45,650 nucleotides of DNA, taken from NCBI GenBank assembly GCA_036558645.1, contig DATBFG010000015.1, positions 1 to 45,650 on the forward strand. Direction: 5' to 3'. This stretch comes from DATBFG01 sp036558645 (lineage in GTDB: Bacteria > Acidobacteriota > Terriglobia > Terriglobales > Acidobacteriaceae). Under the pieces are notes generated by a model. That model was given only the letters and a program-made list of their open reading frames with translations. It was not told where the DNA came from and did not search any database. The translations under genes and the position numbers were made by a program. Below, one piece after another: positions 1 through 9,392 of the stretch; positions within the stretch are counted from its first letter, which is position 1, and each line of letters starts with the position of its first letter.

Positions 1-57
1 TTCGTGCTGCTTCAATATGCCGATGATTTGCTCTTCGCTGAATCGGCCTTTCTTCAT
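1..57 (-). CDS. IS3-family transposase OrfA, N-terminal fragment cut by the window edge
   Basis: Nineteen codons read leftward off the window edge, beginning MKKGRFSEEQIIGILKQHE. This is the typical opening of the helix-turn-helix OrfA protein of IS3-family elements, which binds the element ends and is normally fused to OrfB by programmed frameshifting. The ATG at 55-57 is preceded on the minus strand by a strong AAGGAGGT ribosome site. The rest of the element lies outside the window. I could not recognise a terminal inverted repeat between 58 and 270, so the element's right boundary is undefined. The start is intact; whether the full element is intact cannot be seen. Confidence 0.8.
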   Translation of the reverse strand, partial: MKKGRFSEEQIIGILKQHE

Positions 58-270
58 CTCCGGACCTCCTTCGTCGTTCTTCTTCTACGCCGAAGCTGAG
101 ATCCTCAATTCTATGTGGTCGAGTTTATCGAGTGCAGGTCAGAAGAGCTAGTTGTAAATGAGTCAAGTTTCAAGACCTCTAGTTTGAGGAAGTTTACTTA
201 ATAGCGAGACTACTAAATCGTCGCAGTGCCCGCGGTCAGCCTCACCATTTGACGGAACCCTAATCGTTAC

Positions 271-1938
271 TCACTTGGCGATCCGTGAGGAAATCTCATA
301 ATCCACGTTAAGTTCGATCTCCACCAGATTGATCTTCGCTGGAAGATCACGGACTAGCCGAATCGGCGTGATTTCTAGAATATTCTCACCCTTGCGAAGA
401 CCGTTCGGATGCAGAGAGACTTTGTACTCCAGATATGGGCCGAGACTGACAGTATGGATCCGTGTGTCGCGTCCATTGGCCGCGAAAGATATCTGTTGTC
501 TGCGGGGCTCAACCGGATGGCCGTTAAGCTTCACTTGGAACAGCTCTGTCCGGGCCACATTCTCGATCTTGAACCGAAGCGTAATCGACCGCGTGTCGCT
601 ATAGTCTTCGAAACACCGGAACGTGGCTTTTATTGATTGCGGGCCGCCCGCCCGATCCAGACCGGCTAGCCTGGGAGCGCTATGGCGATACTGGGCGTCA
701 TCGTTGAAGTAGAAAAGAAAATGTTTGTCTTTGCCACGCAAGGATTCCGAACGGCCGATTTCATCGAGGGCTTGGCCGACTTTACTGAAGTCCGGCTGTC
801 CGTAGGCACGCATGTCTGGTAGAGTCATCCTCACTTCTTCGACCGCTATCGGTATCTGCAATGCAAGCTCGAACAGGCATGGATAGTTGAACAGATACAT
901 GCCGTCGGCGCCAGAGGCGTGTGCGTTAGCGGCCGCCGCGCGGTATTCGTTGAGACCAAGGTACTGTCCAGTCTGCGCTGAGCAATTGACGTAAGCAAAC
1001 ACAGGCGTGCCACGAACGAATAGTTTTTTCCATCGCTCGATTGGTACGTCCATGTCCGCCTGGTAAGCGCCCACGCTCACGTAATCGAAGAGCCTCTCGG
1101 CATCCCATGCGCCGCCGTCAAGACCACACTCCAAGGCAAGCTCGGGGGTAAGTGGCACATTGATCGAAAGCAGATAATCCTGCCGCTTCAGACGCCTGGC
1201 TCGTGCGGCAAGTGCCGCCTTGATCCGGCGAACCAACTCCGTAAACAACGGAGCATACTGAAGGCCCTTGCCGGGCGGAAAGAAGAACGGCGAGCGCATC
1301 GCATCGAGCTCGACGCCATCTATTTCTGGATAAAGGTCTACAAATTCTGTGACTCGGTCGAAGAAGTGCGCTCGAACCACGTCGTAACTGTAATTCAGAC
1401 AGCTGCCGTAATGTCCATAAGGTGAGCCGAGCGTCAGCCTCAAATTTTGCTTCCAAAACTCGCTTACGTATGGGTTCTGGATCGAGGCGAGATGGACGTC
1501 GTTCATCCGGAAACTGGCCAGCACCTTTTTGCCCAGTTCACGAAGAATGCTAAACGTCGCTCCGAAGTAGCCGCCGGGCTCGGAAGCGAAATTGTCGACA
1601 TATTTATACAGTCGCCACCTTCTGAGATCATCGCCACCGCGCAATGCGCTATAGTGCGTACCGACTCGGGTGGGATACAGTGTTGGCCAGGACATGTCGC
1701 CGACGCAATACGCAATCGTAGCCACCCCCAGCCGGCAGTAACTCTGAAGGTAGCGTCGCAGATCCGACTTGTGCAGATCGTCGTTCAAGAACAAGAACAC
1801 GTGACCGTCGTCATTAAGCACTAGGTCGCCTGGGGATATCGATTGTTGATACATACCTTCCGAGCGTTCGCGAGATACTACGGAGCAGACGCCCGAGGTT
1901 TCCAAAAATTGCCGACGGGTCAGGGAATATGACAGCAT
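271..1938 (-). CDS. Tat-exported family-10-like putative glycosidase
   Basis: A 555-residue protein starting at an ATG with an AAGGAG ribosome site. It opens with a twin-arginine signal (TRRQFLETSG, residues 7-16), so it is probably exported folded. Residues of roughly 45-390 read like a TIM barrel of the GHL10/DUF187 type. The block DGVELDAMRSP (residues 207-217) sits where such proteins carry acidic residues at a strand end, and YLFNYPCLFE lies near the end of the barrel. The last 140 residues look like a beta-sandwich. Substrate and true family are unknown; the glycosidase call is by general resemblance, not by a recognised catalytic signature. It lies downstream of the ceramidase-like gene and the sialidase/TonB unit on the same strand, which supports a role in glycan breakdown. 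Confidence 0.6.
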   Translation of the reverse strand: MLSYSLTRRQFLETSGVCSVVSRERSEGMYQQSISPGDLVLNDDGHVFLFLNDDLHKSDLRRYLQSYCRLGVATIAYCVGDMSWPTLYPTRVGTHYSALRGGDDLRRWRLYKYVDNFASEPGGYFGATFSILRELGKKVLASFRMNDVHLASIQNPYVSEFWKQNLRLTLGSPYGHYGSCLNYSYDVVRAHFFDRVTEFVDLYPEIDGVELDAMRSPFFFPPGKGLQYAPLFTELVRRIKAALAARARRLKRQDYLLSINVPLTPELALECGLDGGAWDAERLFDYVSVGAYQADMDVPIERWKKLFVRGTPVFAYVNCSAQTGQYLGLNEYRAAAANAHASGADGMYLFNYPCLFELALQIPIAVEEVRMTLPDMRAYGQPDFSKVGQALDEIGRSESLRGKDKHFLFYFNDDAQYRHSAPRLAGLDRAGGPQSIKATFRCFEDYSDTRSITLRFKIENVARTELFQVKLNGHPVEPRRQQISFAANGRDTRIHTVSLGPYLEYKVSLHPNGLRKGENILEITPIRLVRDLPAKINLVEIELNVDYEISSRIAK

Positions 1939-2191
1939 GCGCTCCTTTTATCCGGTATTTCCAAGCCGCACCACTTCAGACTCACCCAGATTTCGACACG
2001 CCAAACCTACAACACCTCGCGTTATAACAGTTATCAAAGGTCACGAATGATGCAAACACGATTAATACCTCGACCCAAAACAATGCAGTACCGAACTCCG
2101 CCACGGCCAGCGGGTTGCGCAGGGCAGATTGGGTCGCTGTTCGCTTTAGCAAAACCGTGTTTGAAAACTCAAATGACACGATTGTACAGGT

Positions 2192-3769
2192 CTACAAGTT
2201 CATCAGTATCTTAGCGACGGCATCCTCGAACAACATCTGCCATTTCGGCCCTAAGAGGCAATCACTATCTTCCTGAGCTCCTCCGACATTTTTCAGCTGT
2301 TCCGCGGTTGGAGCATAGTAAATGTAACCATTGGTATCGTTCGCAACAAACGTCAGTTTATGAGGAGACATCTTTTTGATGTCAAGTCCCGTTCGTACGG
2401 TCAATTCCCCCGGGAAAGTTACAAGCACAAAATTCCCAACTCTCAGGCCAACGACCTCGACATCAATCGTTGACTTTCCAGCCGCTAAATTAGCCGCTTG
2501 GTGTTTTTGCAACAGAGCGAGGTTAGTTTGAAGTCGTGTCAGTTGTTCCATCGTATAAATATTGTTTATATATTCTTTTATGTCTTTCTGATTGTCGGCA
2601 TCCAGTTTACTTAACTCGTCTCTTCCAAGTATAGTTTCATGTAAATATAAATACGAGTAATAGGACGGAAACTCATTGGCCATCCTGTATTTAACGACTA
2701 ATGGAATAAACGTTTTCAGGTTGAGGCTCGTTCCTTTCAAGGATTGAACCAGCTTGACCTGCTCCGCTTCTAGAGAAACAATGCGTTGTGCAGTATCCGC
2801 CCTCGGCAGTTCAATGCTCCTATTGATCACCTTTAGCCGGGCGTCCTCGCTCGTCCGTATGGTTTTCACCGCCCGCAAGGTACTGAGGCCGAGCATGTCT
2901 CCCAATGGCTCTGCACTCCGCGGGTGGGCTACATCCTTGTAGAAAATAGGGTTGATGTCTCCGCCCGCTCCCTGCAAAAACAGAGCCATTGTGCCATCAC
3001 TCAAATTGTCTTCGATTACTTTGGAAGCGAACCCAGGAAAGTCCGCGGTATTCCCAAAGTTTGGAACGCCCTGAATCGGATGGCACGCAAAGTTATAAAC
3101 GACGGCCAAGGTCCGTCCATCTTTTCGGTCCAGGCGAAGAATGCCAACTTCCGGGTCAACGGGGCCAACGGCAGCAATGTTTTCGTCCGGCGGGAGCGAG
3201 TATGCCCGCCGGATGTCCGCTTCGTTGCCGCTCTTCAGCTTGAGTCGGCGGTTCTCCATAATTCGGTCTTCATGACCGACGCCGGCCCCGACATTCACGG
3301 GAACCACGTTTCGGAGGGCGTCCCGTACTGCCTGAAAGGTCCGCTCAGCGACATCGGAGCGCACGATTCCGTGACAATGACTGGCACTAATAATGACATT
3401 CGCGGGGCTTATGTTGAGTTCCTTTTGTAACCGCGACCGAACTGTGGCTAGATAGTCGTTGGGAATCGAGCCGATCTCAGCGATTGCGACTGCGTCGACA
3501 GTTATGATAGCGGTCGCTGTGTCTTCGTTTTTCAGCACGAGTGCCTTGACATATAAGGGGTCATTTACAGGACCGGCACTGGTGTTGGTAATGTCTGCTT
3601 TACCAACGCCTGCCCACAGCTGCGCGGCTTGAACCGTATTAAATGAAAGTGAGCCATAAAGCATACCAGGCATAATGAATGCTATTCGCATTATCGCCGA
3701 CGGACATATCTGGTCTGATTTAATTACACGTAACCTAATAAATAGCTGCACTATACTCACTATGCTCAT
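2192..3769 (-). CDS. Neutral ceramidase N-terminal-domain-like exported protein
   Basis: A 525-residue protein resembling the alkaline/neutral ceramidase N-terminal domain (Pfam Ceramidase_alk). Visible landmarks are WAGVGKADIT (52-61), the zinc-type ASHCHG (129-134, His131 and His133) and NFACHPIQG (226-234, His230). True neutral ceramidases have a nucleophilic Ser in a GD-x-SPN block. Here the matching block is GGDINP (269-274) with no Ser, as I recall for planctomycete and acidobacterial homologues, so ceramide hydrolysis is not assured. A better signal peptide begins at Met27 (codon at 3691: MRIAFIMPGMLYGS), so the true start may be there; the upstream ATG has only a distant GAGG. It lies between the sialidase and the glycosidase-like gene, same strand, with gaps over 250 nt. 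Confidence 0.65.
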   Translation of the reverse strand: MSIVSIVQLFIRLRVIKSDQICPSAIMRIAFIMPGMLYGSLSFNTVQAAQLWAGVGKADITNTSAGPVNDPLYVKALVLKNEDTATAIITVDAVAIAEIGSIPNDYLATVRSRLQKELNISPANVIISASHCHGIVRSDVAERTFQAVRDALRNVVPVNVGAGVGHEDRIMENRRLKLKSGNEADIRRAYSLPPDENIAAVGPVDPEVGILRLDRKDGRTLAVVYNFACHPIQGVPNFGNTADFPGFASKVIEDNLSDGTMALFLQGAGGDINPIFYKDVAHPRSAEPLGDMLGLSTLRAVKTIRTSEDARLKVINRSIELPRADTAQRIVSLEAEQVKLVQSLKGTSLNLKTFIPLVVKYRMANEFPSYYSYLYLHETILGRDELSKLDADNQKDIKEYINNIYTMEQLTRLQTNLALLQKHQAANLAAGKSTIDVEVVGLRVGNFVLVTFPGELTVRTGLDIKKMSPHKLTFVANDTNGYIYYAPTAEQLKNVGGAQEDSDCLLGPKWQMLFEDAVAKILMNL

Positions 3770-4146
3770 GTCGATGATAACCTCGGGTATTTAATAGTGA
3801 AGATCATTTATCGAGAGTGGCGAAAGCCACTTGCGACTGCGCGGCCTGTTTCTAAAAACTGGTTCATGCTCAGGTTCATATCTCTACTCCCAGGAGTTGG
3901 TAATTGCGCGGGTCATACCGGCTCCAATAGCATTGCCAACAATGTGGCATTCAGTACTGAACGATTCGGTCTGATTGAAATATGGAAGGTCAGATCGTAT
4001 TTGCTTCGACTTCCTCCGGAAGGAGTCTGACCAGGGTAAAGGGCATTGCGCCGGCTGACAAGACTGCGGCAACTCTGCACGGCCAGTGGTTCAATGACCA
4101 AATCCTCAACTGGGATTGATCCATTCACTGATAATCACAAACTCCG
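3770..4146. other. Intergenic stretch without recognised gene
   Basis: These 377 bases separate two minus-strand genes, the sialidase and the ceramidase-like gene. Short open frames exist on both strands but none resembles a known protein or has a convincing ribosome site. I found no tRNA, repeat or clear terminator. It is long enough for the ceramidase-like gene to have its own promoter. Confidence 0.5.
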
Positions 4147-5307
4147 TCATCTCAACCGCGGATCATTTCCAGCTGAGGCAGAAGGGTCAGTGAGCCAGCC
4201 CAAGGCAAAGCGAGCGAGGCGGAGCTGAGTGTAGTTATCAGCTTCATATAGGCACAGAATTGTATTGTCAGGAGCAACGGCAAGGTCTGAGTAGGCTGAC
4301 TGTCCTTTGTACAAGACCTTGGAAACAGGCCATGTTCTGCCATCGTCCTCGGTCACCCGAACGGTCATGCGAACTCGATCCTTTTCATTGGCGGGGTTGG
4401 CAAGAACGAATCTATATTTGCCACGCTCGCCAAAACTTGTGAATGCAGCGACACTTCCCTGACAATGGGGATCCTGCAACGCATCGTCGTACTGAACCTG
4501 TGACCACGAATACCCCCCATCATCACTCCAGGCGTAAGCACGTCTGTTCCTTACATGTCTGAGGGGACGTAACGTCATGTAAACGCGACCATCTGCCGCC
4601 TCAACGGCCATGCATTCATCCGATAGATTCTCATACATTGGTCTCCCTCGCTTCCACGTGACACCGTGGTCATCACTGAAGAAAGTGAATGAGAATGAGA
4701 TCTTGCCCCAGTTCGGACGTGGCCAGCTTGCGTCGCCAGGGCTAGTGTCTCCCCAAGCCGGGATCAGTAGGCGACCGTTTCTTAATTGGATTGCGTGACC
4801 CGGCCCCGCACCTACGTATTTCCATGTGGGGTCCGTTACCTGATTGGTGAGATCCACAGGAGGGGACCAACTAATTCCATCGTCCCGACTGGACGTGACG
4901 AACACGCGCTGATTGTTTTTGCAAAAGATCAGCCAGAGGATGCCAGTTTGTCGGTCCAGGACGGGAGTTGGCTGATTTACTGCTTTATCGCCATCATCTT
5001 CCAGAACTCGCAGAGGGCCCCAAGTTTTTCCATTGTCGAGACTTCGTTTGACAACGAGGTCTATATTATCGTCATCTTCGCAGTTAGTTTTTCTAGCCTC
5101 GGCAAATGCCAAAATCACCACTCGAGCTGAAACCATAAGAGCAGGAATCCGAAAGCAGTTATAACCAGATTCCCCTGAACGAAAAATCGATTGCTGTTCC
5201 AGAACGGCGTGACCTTGTTCCTGGTCGTTGCCTTGAGCTGACCCGCGCACGGCTACACACAAAGCGACACCCCAGCAGATGAAGAGTCCCGTCATAGAAC
5301 ATCTCAT
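4147..5307 (-). CDS. Exo-alpha-sialidase, GH33
   Basis: A 386-residue secreted sialidase, releasing terminal sialic acids from glycoconjugates. A signal peptide (residues 1-25) is followed by the FRIP motif with the first catalytic Arg (Arg53), then FAEAR and an acidic patch (78-80) where the acid/base Asp is expected. Five Asp boxes of the S-x-D-x-G-x-x-W type start near 89, 140, 211, 261 and 319. The second and third arginines of the triad fit Arg247 and Arg311. The nucleophile Tyr fits Tyr339 in AYSDL, with Glu355 in LYEAD. All catalytic elements are therefore in place and in order. The gene follows the TonB receptor by about 20 nt and is probably co-transcribed, so the receptor may import what it releases. 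Whether the substrate is sialic acid or another nonulosonic acid cannot be told. Confidence 0.88.
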   Translation of the reverse strand: MRCSMTGLFICWGVALCVAVRGSAQGNDQEQGHAVLEQQSIFRSGESGYNCFRIPALMVSARVVILAFAEARKTNCEDDDNIDLVVKRSLDNGKTWGPLRVLEDDGDKAVNQPTPVLDRQTGILWLIFCKNNQRVFVTSSRDDGISWSPPVDLTNQVTDPTWKYVGAGPGHAIQLRNGRLLIPAWGDTSPGDASWPRPNWGKISFSFTFFSDDHGVTWKRGRPMYENLSDECMAVEAADGRVYMTLRPLRHVRNRRAYAWSDDGGYSWSQVQYDDALQDPHCQGSVAAFTSFGERGKYRFVLANPANEKDRVRMTVRVTEDDGRTWPVSKVLYKGQSAYSDLAVAPDNTILCLYEADNYTQLRLARFALGWLTDPSASAGNDPRLR

Positions 5308-5327
5308 TCTCGGTGTCCCCCCAAGCG

Positions 5328-8300
5328 TTAGAAGGTGTACTTCAATGCAAGTTGGATATTTCGAGGATCGGCCGCACTAAGGAGATATCCAAAGTTGGGG
5401 TCGTTCAAAGTCGTATTTGGGAACCCACAAGACGCATAGTTACAATCTCCCAGGACTGTATGGTTCAACCAATTGAACATTTCAAAACGGAAGAGAAGTT
5501 GTTGGGATTCCCGTAACTGAAAGATCTTATGGATTGATGCGTCCCACATGAACGCAGTCGGCCCCCGAACGGTATTATAGCCGAGATCTCCAAAACGTCT
5601 CTGCTGGATGGGCGTAGTTGCGTCAAAGGCAGCCGGGTTAAGCCAAAGCAACGGGTCTGAGCTCTTAGCGTACGGAGATACTCCCGACACTGCATCTGGC
5701 CGCTGGCCGTCAGCTCTGCCGTTTCCAACAGCATCCTGGCCAAGCACAACGTTAGCTGGCAATCCGCTTCTGGCCCCGATAATTCCTTGGACGGTCCAAC
5801 CGCTCAACACTGACCTTCCGAGAAGTGAGTGGCCCACAAACGACGGAGTGGGAATTTCATACGAATAGACAAACTTGAGGCGATGGGTAATATCATCGAC
5901 GCTGGGACCCACCGAGCCAGCAATATTGCTGAAATCCTGCGTGATGTTATCAAGGTAACCTGTTCCGTCGGCATTGTAGTATTGCATCGTTTTGGACCAA
6001 GTGTAAAAGGCGTCGAAGGTCAGCCTTTTACTCAGCCGTTTGTTGACTGAGACCTCCAGCGCATGGTTCCAACTTCGGCCAGCATTTTCCAACAACCAGA
6101 CTGGACCGATGTCAGCGTGCGGTCGCGTCTGCGTGTTGGGGTCGAGGGGGTTCACCAAGCGACCAGCAAAGAGCTTCAATCCTCGATTCCCGACATACGA
6201 TGCCTGTATGACCAGACTTTGTGTCAAGGCATGCTGAATACTCAAGTTCCATAGCGTTGAGTACTCGTCTCTTCGGTCGTGATCCGGAACATTGTAGCCG
6301 AACGCCAAACCTGCGGGTATCTTAGACGGATCGGCAATCACCTGTTGAACAAAAGAATACGTCAGAGCCGGGTACACAATGGGTCTAAAGCTGGCTGGAA
6401 AATCTACAGCATTAACCACGGGGAAGGCTGGTAGATTGGGAGCGACGAATGGCAAATCCCAGTAGAAATACGGCTGGGATGGTTGGTAGGATATCGCGAA
6501 GCCAGAGCGCAAGACAGTCTGTCCCTTGCCAGTTAGGTCAACGACAAGCCCAACTCTTGGCGCAAAATTGTTCTTATCGGCACTCCAGATGGGTTCCCCC
6601 GGTTTTGTGCGGGCGCCAAACGGGTCTCTCGTGGCTAAGCCGTAGCCTCCTTTCCAGGGTGTATAGTACTCATAGCGCATCCCGAGATTGAGCTGTATGC
6701 GCTTATTTATCTTCCAATCGTCTTGGACATACCCGGAATCGGTCCAAAAATTGTATCCATGGCCTGGATTTCCGATTGAAATCATATATGCATAACTATT
6801 GTCTACGATCAAGTCTTGCAAACTGTTATAGTAATATCTGACGGCATGTACTTGGTCGCGAATGCTGTCAAGATTTCGAAATTCAAAGCCGGCCTTAAGT
6901 GTATGGGTGCCTCGCATCCATACAAAATTGTCTGTAAATGAGTAGCTGCGAGATGTTGCGTTCAGCAAATCGAAATTGCCGGTAAAGCTTAGTGGTGTTC
7001 CCAATACTCCCGTTGAATCCACAGCTTGAATCGTCTGGCCCAGGACTTGTTGATTGTTTTTAGAATCATTTGATACGATTGCACGTGCGTTAGGAGAGCT
7101 GTTGTAGCCAAGTCTGAACTCATTTATTATTCTTGGTGAAATGTTCCATTGGTCCGAAATCGCAAAGTTTTTTGTAGGTAGTGGAAATATCTGACGAACA
7201 TCTTCCCGCAACAATGGCCGACTAATCGCTCCAGCGTTCCACACTAGTCGGAATCCAAGGCGATGTTTGCCGAGAAAAGCATCAACGCGCGAGAGGGTGG
7301 TATCTTGATCTGACATGATGACATCATTCCGACGGTGAAATCCAATTAAGGGATCGGATGTTGGTGTGTACGTGCTAGGAAGGGAGGTTTCCAAATGCTG
7401 TACTAAAGCTGGGTTTTTGATCTCGCTCAGCAATAAGGGCGTCGCCACATTCCCGGTTACCTCCTGCGCTTCCCGGATCCTGGCTCCTTCATAGTTAAAA
7501 AAGAAAAACAGCTTGTTTCGCAGAATGGGTCCACTGAAGTTTCCACCGAACTGGTTGTGACGCAGTGGCGGTCGTGGCAACCCGGAGCGGTTAGAAAAGA
7601 AATTATTGGCATCGAGTTTGTCATTGCGGAAAAATTCGAACAACGTTCCATGGAAAGTGTTTGTGCCAGATTTAGTGGTTAGGTTGATGACTCCACCAAT
7701 AGCTCGTCCATACTCCGCGGAAAATGCTCCGCTGCTCGTCTTGAATTCTTCCAATGCATCGACGCTAACAGTGTTGATTACCGCTAGCGGGCCAACTCCG
7801 GAACCTGCAATACCCGCTCCGTTGTTTTCGCCGAAAGACATGTCTACACCATCCAATAACCAATTGTTGCCGGACGAAGGCAGGCCGTGTAACGATACGC
7901 CCCCCCGGTCGGAAATGCCTCCGGCAAGGTCATAGCCGGCTTGAAGGGACACAAGCTGCGTGAACGTGCGACCGTTCAGTGGCAAATCCGTCACTTTTTG
8001 AGAGTCAACTACAACTCCGATCTCCGTGGTAGTCGCATTCACTAAAGGAGCCGAGGCAACTACGTTAATCGTCTGCGTGGGCTTCCCGATCTTCAGCTGG
8101 AAGTCTATTCTTGGCTTGTCGCCAGCATGGAGTTTAATCTCGCCCGTCGTGTCGCGTTGAAACCCTGAACTTTCGACAGTTAGGACGTAGGTGCCAGGTA
8201 ATAGCAGAGGGAACTCATAGAGCCCCGACTCGTTAGAGGCAGCCTCGTTGACCACGTTAGTACCGACGTTTCGAGCCTGAACTATAGCATTAACGACCAC

Positions 8301-8465
8301 AGCCCCGCTGGGGTCGGTAACTACCCCAACAAGTGCTCCGCTGGTAGTTTGGGCAATTAAGGGGTTTAATTGGACGATCCAGCTGGCGAGTGCGGCCAGG
8401 AACAACCACGCTCGAGCCACTCGGTTTCTCTCTAGACTAACCGCGGAAGATAAACAGGTTCTCAT
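5328..8465 (-). CDS. Oar-like TonB-dependent receptor with carboxypeptidase-regulatory N-domain
   Basis: A 1045-residue outer-membrane receptor. The N-terminus has a hydrophobic signal (about residues 18-39), then a carboxypeptidase-regulatory-like beta-sandwich (about 42-125, with VVTDPSGAVV and the GLYEFPLLLPGTY block). A plug domain follows, with DLPLNGRTFTQL and NNWLLDGVDM, then a long beta barrel ending in aromatic YTF as outer-membrane proteins do. This architecture (Oar/SusC-like, without a SusD partner) is very common in Acidobacteriota and is linked to uptake of oligosaccharides or other large ligands. It is the first gene of a unit with the sialidase. The ATG is preceded by GAGAGGAG at a rather long distance, and a perfect TTGACA box lies 72 nt upstream. 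Confidence 0.9.
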   Translation of the reverse strand: MRTCLSSAVSLERNRVARAWLFLAALASWIVQLNPLIAQTTSGALVGVVTDPSGAVVVNAIVQARNVGTNVVNEAASNESGLYEFPLLLPGTYVLTVESSGFQRDTTGEIKLHAGDKPRIDFQLKIGKPTQTINVVASAPLVNATTTEIGVVVDSQKVTDLPLNGRTFTQLVSLQAGYDLAGGISDRGGVSLHGLPSSGNNWLLDGVDMSFGENNGAGIAGSGVGPLAVINTVSVDALEEFKTSSGAFSAEYGRAIGGVINLTTKSGTNTFHGTLFEFFRNDKLDANNFFSNRSGLPRPPLRHNQFGGNFSGPILRNKLFFFFNYEGARIREAQEVTGNVATPLLLSEIKNPALVQHLETSLPSTYTPTSDPLIGFHRRNDVIMSDQDTTLSRVDAFLGKHRLGFRLVWNAGAISRPLLREDVRQIFPLPTKNFAISDQWNISPRIINEFRLGYNSSPNARAIVSNDSKNNQQVLGQTIQAVDSTGVLGTPLSFTGNFDLLNATSRSYSFTDNFVWMRGTHTLKAGFEFRNLDSIRDQVHAVRYYYNSLQDLIVDNSYAYMISIGNPGHGYNFWTDSGYVQDDWKINKRIQLNLGMRYEYYTPWKGGYGLATRDPFGARTKPGEPIWSADKNNFAPRVGLVVDLTGKGQTVLRSGFAISYQPSQPYFYWDLPFVAPNLPAFPVVNAVDFPASFRPIVYPALTYSFVQQVIADPSKIPAGLAFGYNVPDHDRRDEYSTLWNLSIQHALTQSLVIQASYVGNRGLKLFAGRLVNPLDPNTQTRPHADIGPVWLLENAGRSWNHALEVSVNKRLSKRLTFDAFYTWSKTMQYYNADGTGYLDNITQDFSNIAGSVGPSVDDITHRLKFVYSYEIPTPSFVGHSLLGRSVLSGWTVQGIIGARSGLPANVVLGQDAVGNGRADGQRPDAVSGVSPYAKSSDPLLWLNPAAFDATTPIQQRRFGDLGYNTVRGPTAFMWDASIHKIFQLRESQQLLFRFEMFNWLNHTVLGDCNYASCGFPNTTLNDPNFGYLLSAADPRNIQLALKYTF

Positions 8466-9392
8466 CTGAACGCTACGCTCCTCTCGTCAGGCAGTAGCAG
8501 CATATGGAAATAACTTTTACAATACGAAAATCTAATTGTCAATAGCTTTTTTGATAGGTGCTCTGAGTACTTTGAGTGACTTTATCGGAACAACTTCATC
8601 AAACCCTGGCCACGGTATATATGCCGTTGTATCCATATGCACTTATCGGAATAAATCAGTTTTGATTGCCGAAATCAAGAACAACCGTTTTGACAAGCAA
8701 CGCGAGGGTATGTGCCATGGCATACATTCCCATGTCACGAAACGACTGGTGTCGTATTGCTTCGAGTTGTTGCAGTTTCTTGAAAGCTCAGCGCCCTGGT
8801 CGTCGAAGGGATCGAGGGCGAGCACTCGTCGCTTCTACCCAACGGCGAACTGGGTAAGAAAGTCTCTGTGACCGGCGTCAATAACCAAATTCCGCTGCGT
8901 TGAGTTGCAATCACATAGACTTCTGGCAACGCGCTTTCGAACTCCTGCACCGTAATGTCGGAAAGCAGGTCGTGGACTGGAGGTGTCGAAGACAGGCGGC
9001 CTTTCTCGGCCTCCCCAATTAGGTCGACGGCCCGGCCGATGAAGCGCTCGAACATCACTACGCCACGAGACGAGGAGTTACCTTTCGAGGTCGGCTCGCT
9101 CAACTAATGACAATAAGGCTGAAGGCATTAAGTAGAACGCCCATCAGTCGAGTGTCCTCCTCCCATACGGAACATGTGCTGCCAGGAGTCGCGCTCTTCC
9201 AGGTATCGGAATGGAATCAGCTGAAAAACCTGGCGGTTTATGCAAACTCATTGATATTTCAACAAATTGCGTAGCTCTCCTAGCCTATTGTTTCGGACGA
9301 AGGCTTGACAGGAGTCATGATGTTCCATAACATGAAAGGCATTGCCACTAGCTCAACTGTACGAGGATCGAGGTTCTGTTTTGGAGACCCGA
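8466..9392. other. Divergent intergenic region between the TonB receptor and the aldolase operon
   Basis: About 930 bases separate the minus-strand receptor from the plus-strand aldolase gene. The receptor promoter candidate lies at 8514-8542. A 122-codon minus-strand frame at 8735-9103 could encode a small protein (a block reading MFERFIGRAVDLIGEAEKG), but I recognise no family, and overlapping frames of similar length on the other strand argue against it. A 31-codon frame at 9320-9415 with a GGAG five bases before its ATG could be a leader peptide (see findings). No IS end or tRNA was recognised. Confidence 0.45.
8514..8542 (-). promoter_or_regulatory. Possible sigma-70-type promoter of the TonB receptor/sialidase unit
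   Basis: On the minus strand a perfect TTGACA (8537-8542) is followed after 17 bases by TAAAAG (8514-8519), a weak -10 element. It lies about 50-75 nt before the receptor ATG in an AT-rich stretch. The -35 match and spacing are good and the -10 is poor, so this is a candidate only. Confidence 0.35.

Noticed and set aside
1982..2179. A 65-codon minus-strand open frame.
   Set aside because: No similarity, no ribosome site and the composition of intergenic DNA.
271..8465. A ganglioside or sphingolipid degradation pathway (sialidase plus ceramidase).
   Set aside because: The ceramidase-like protein lacks the Ser of the ceramidase site and no endoglycoceramidase was seen, so the lipid substrate is not supported beyond the presence of a sialidase.
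8735..9103. A 122-codon minus-strand open frame that might be a small protein.
   Set aside because: No family recognised and competing frames on the other strand; kept only as a note in the intergenic entry.
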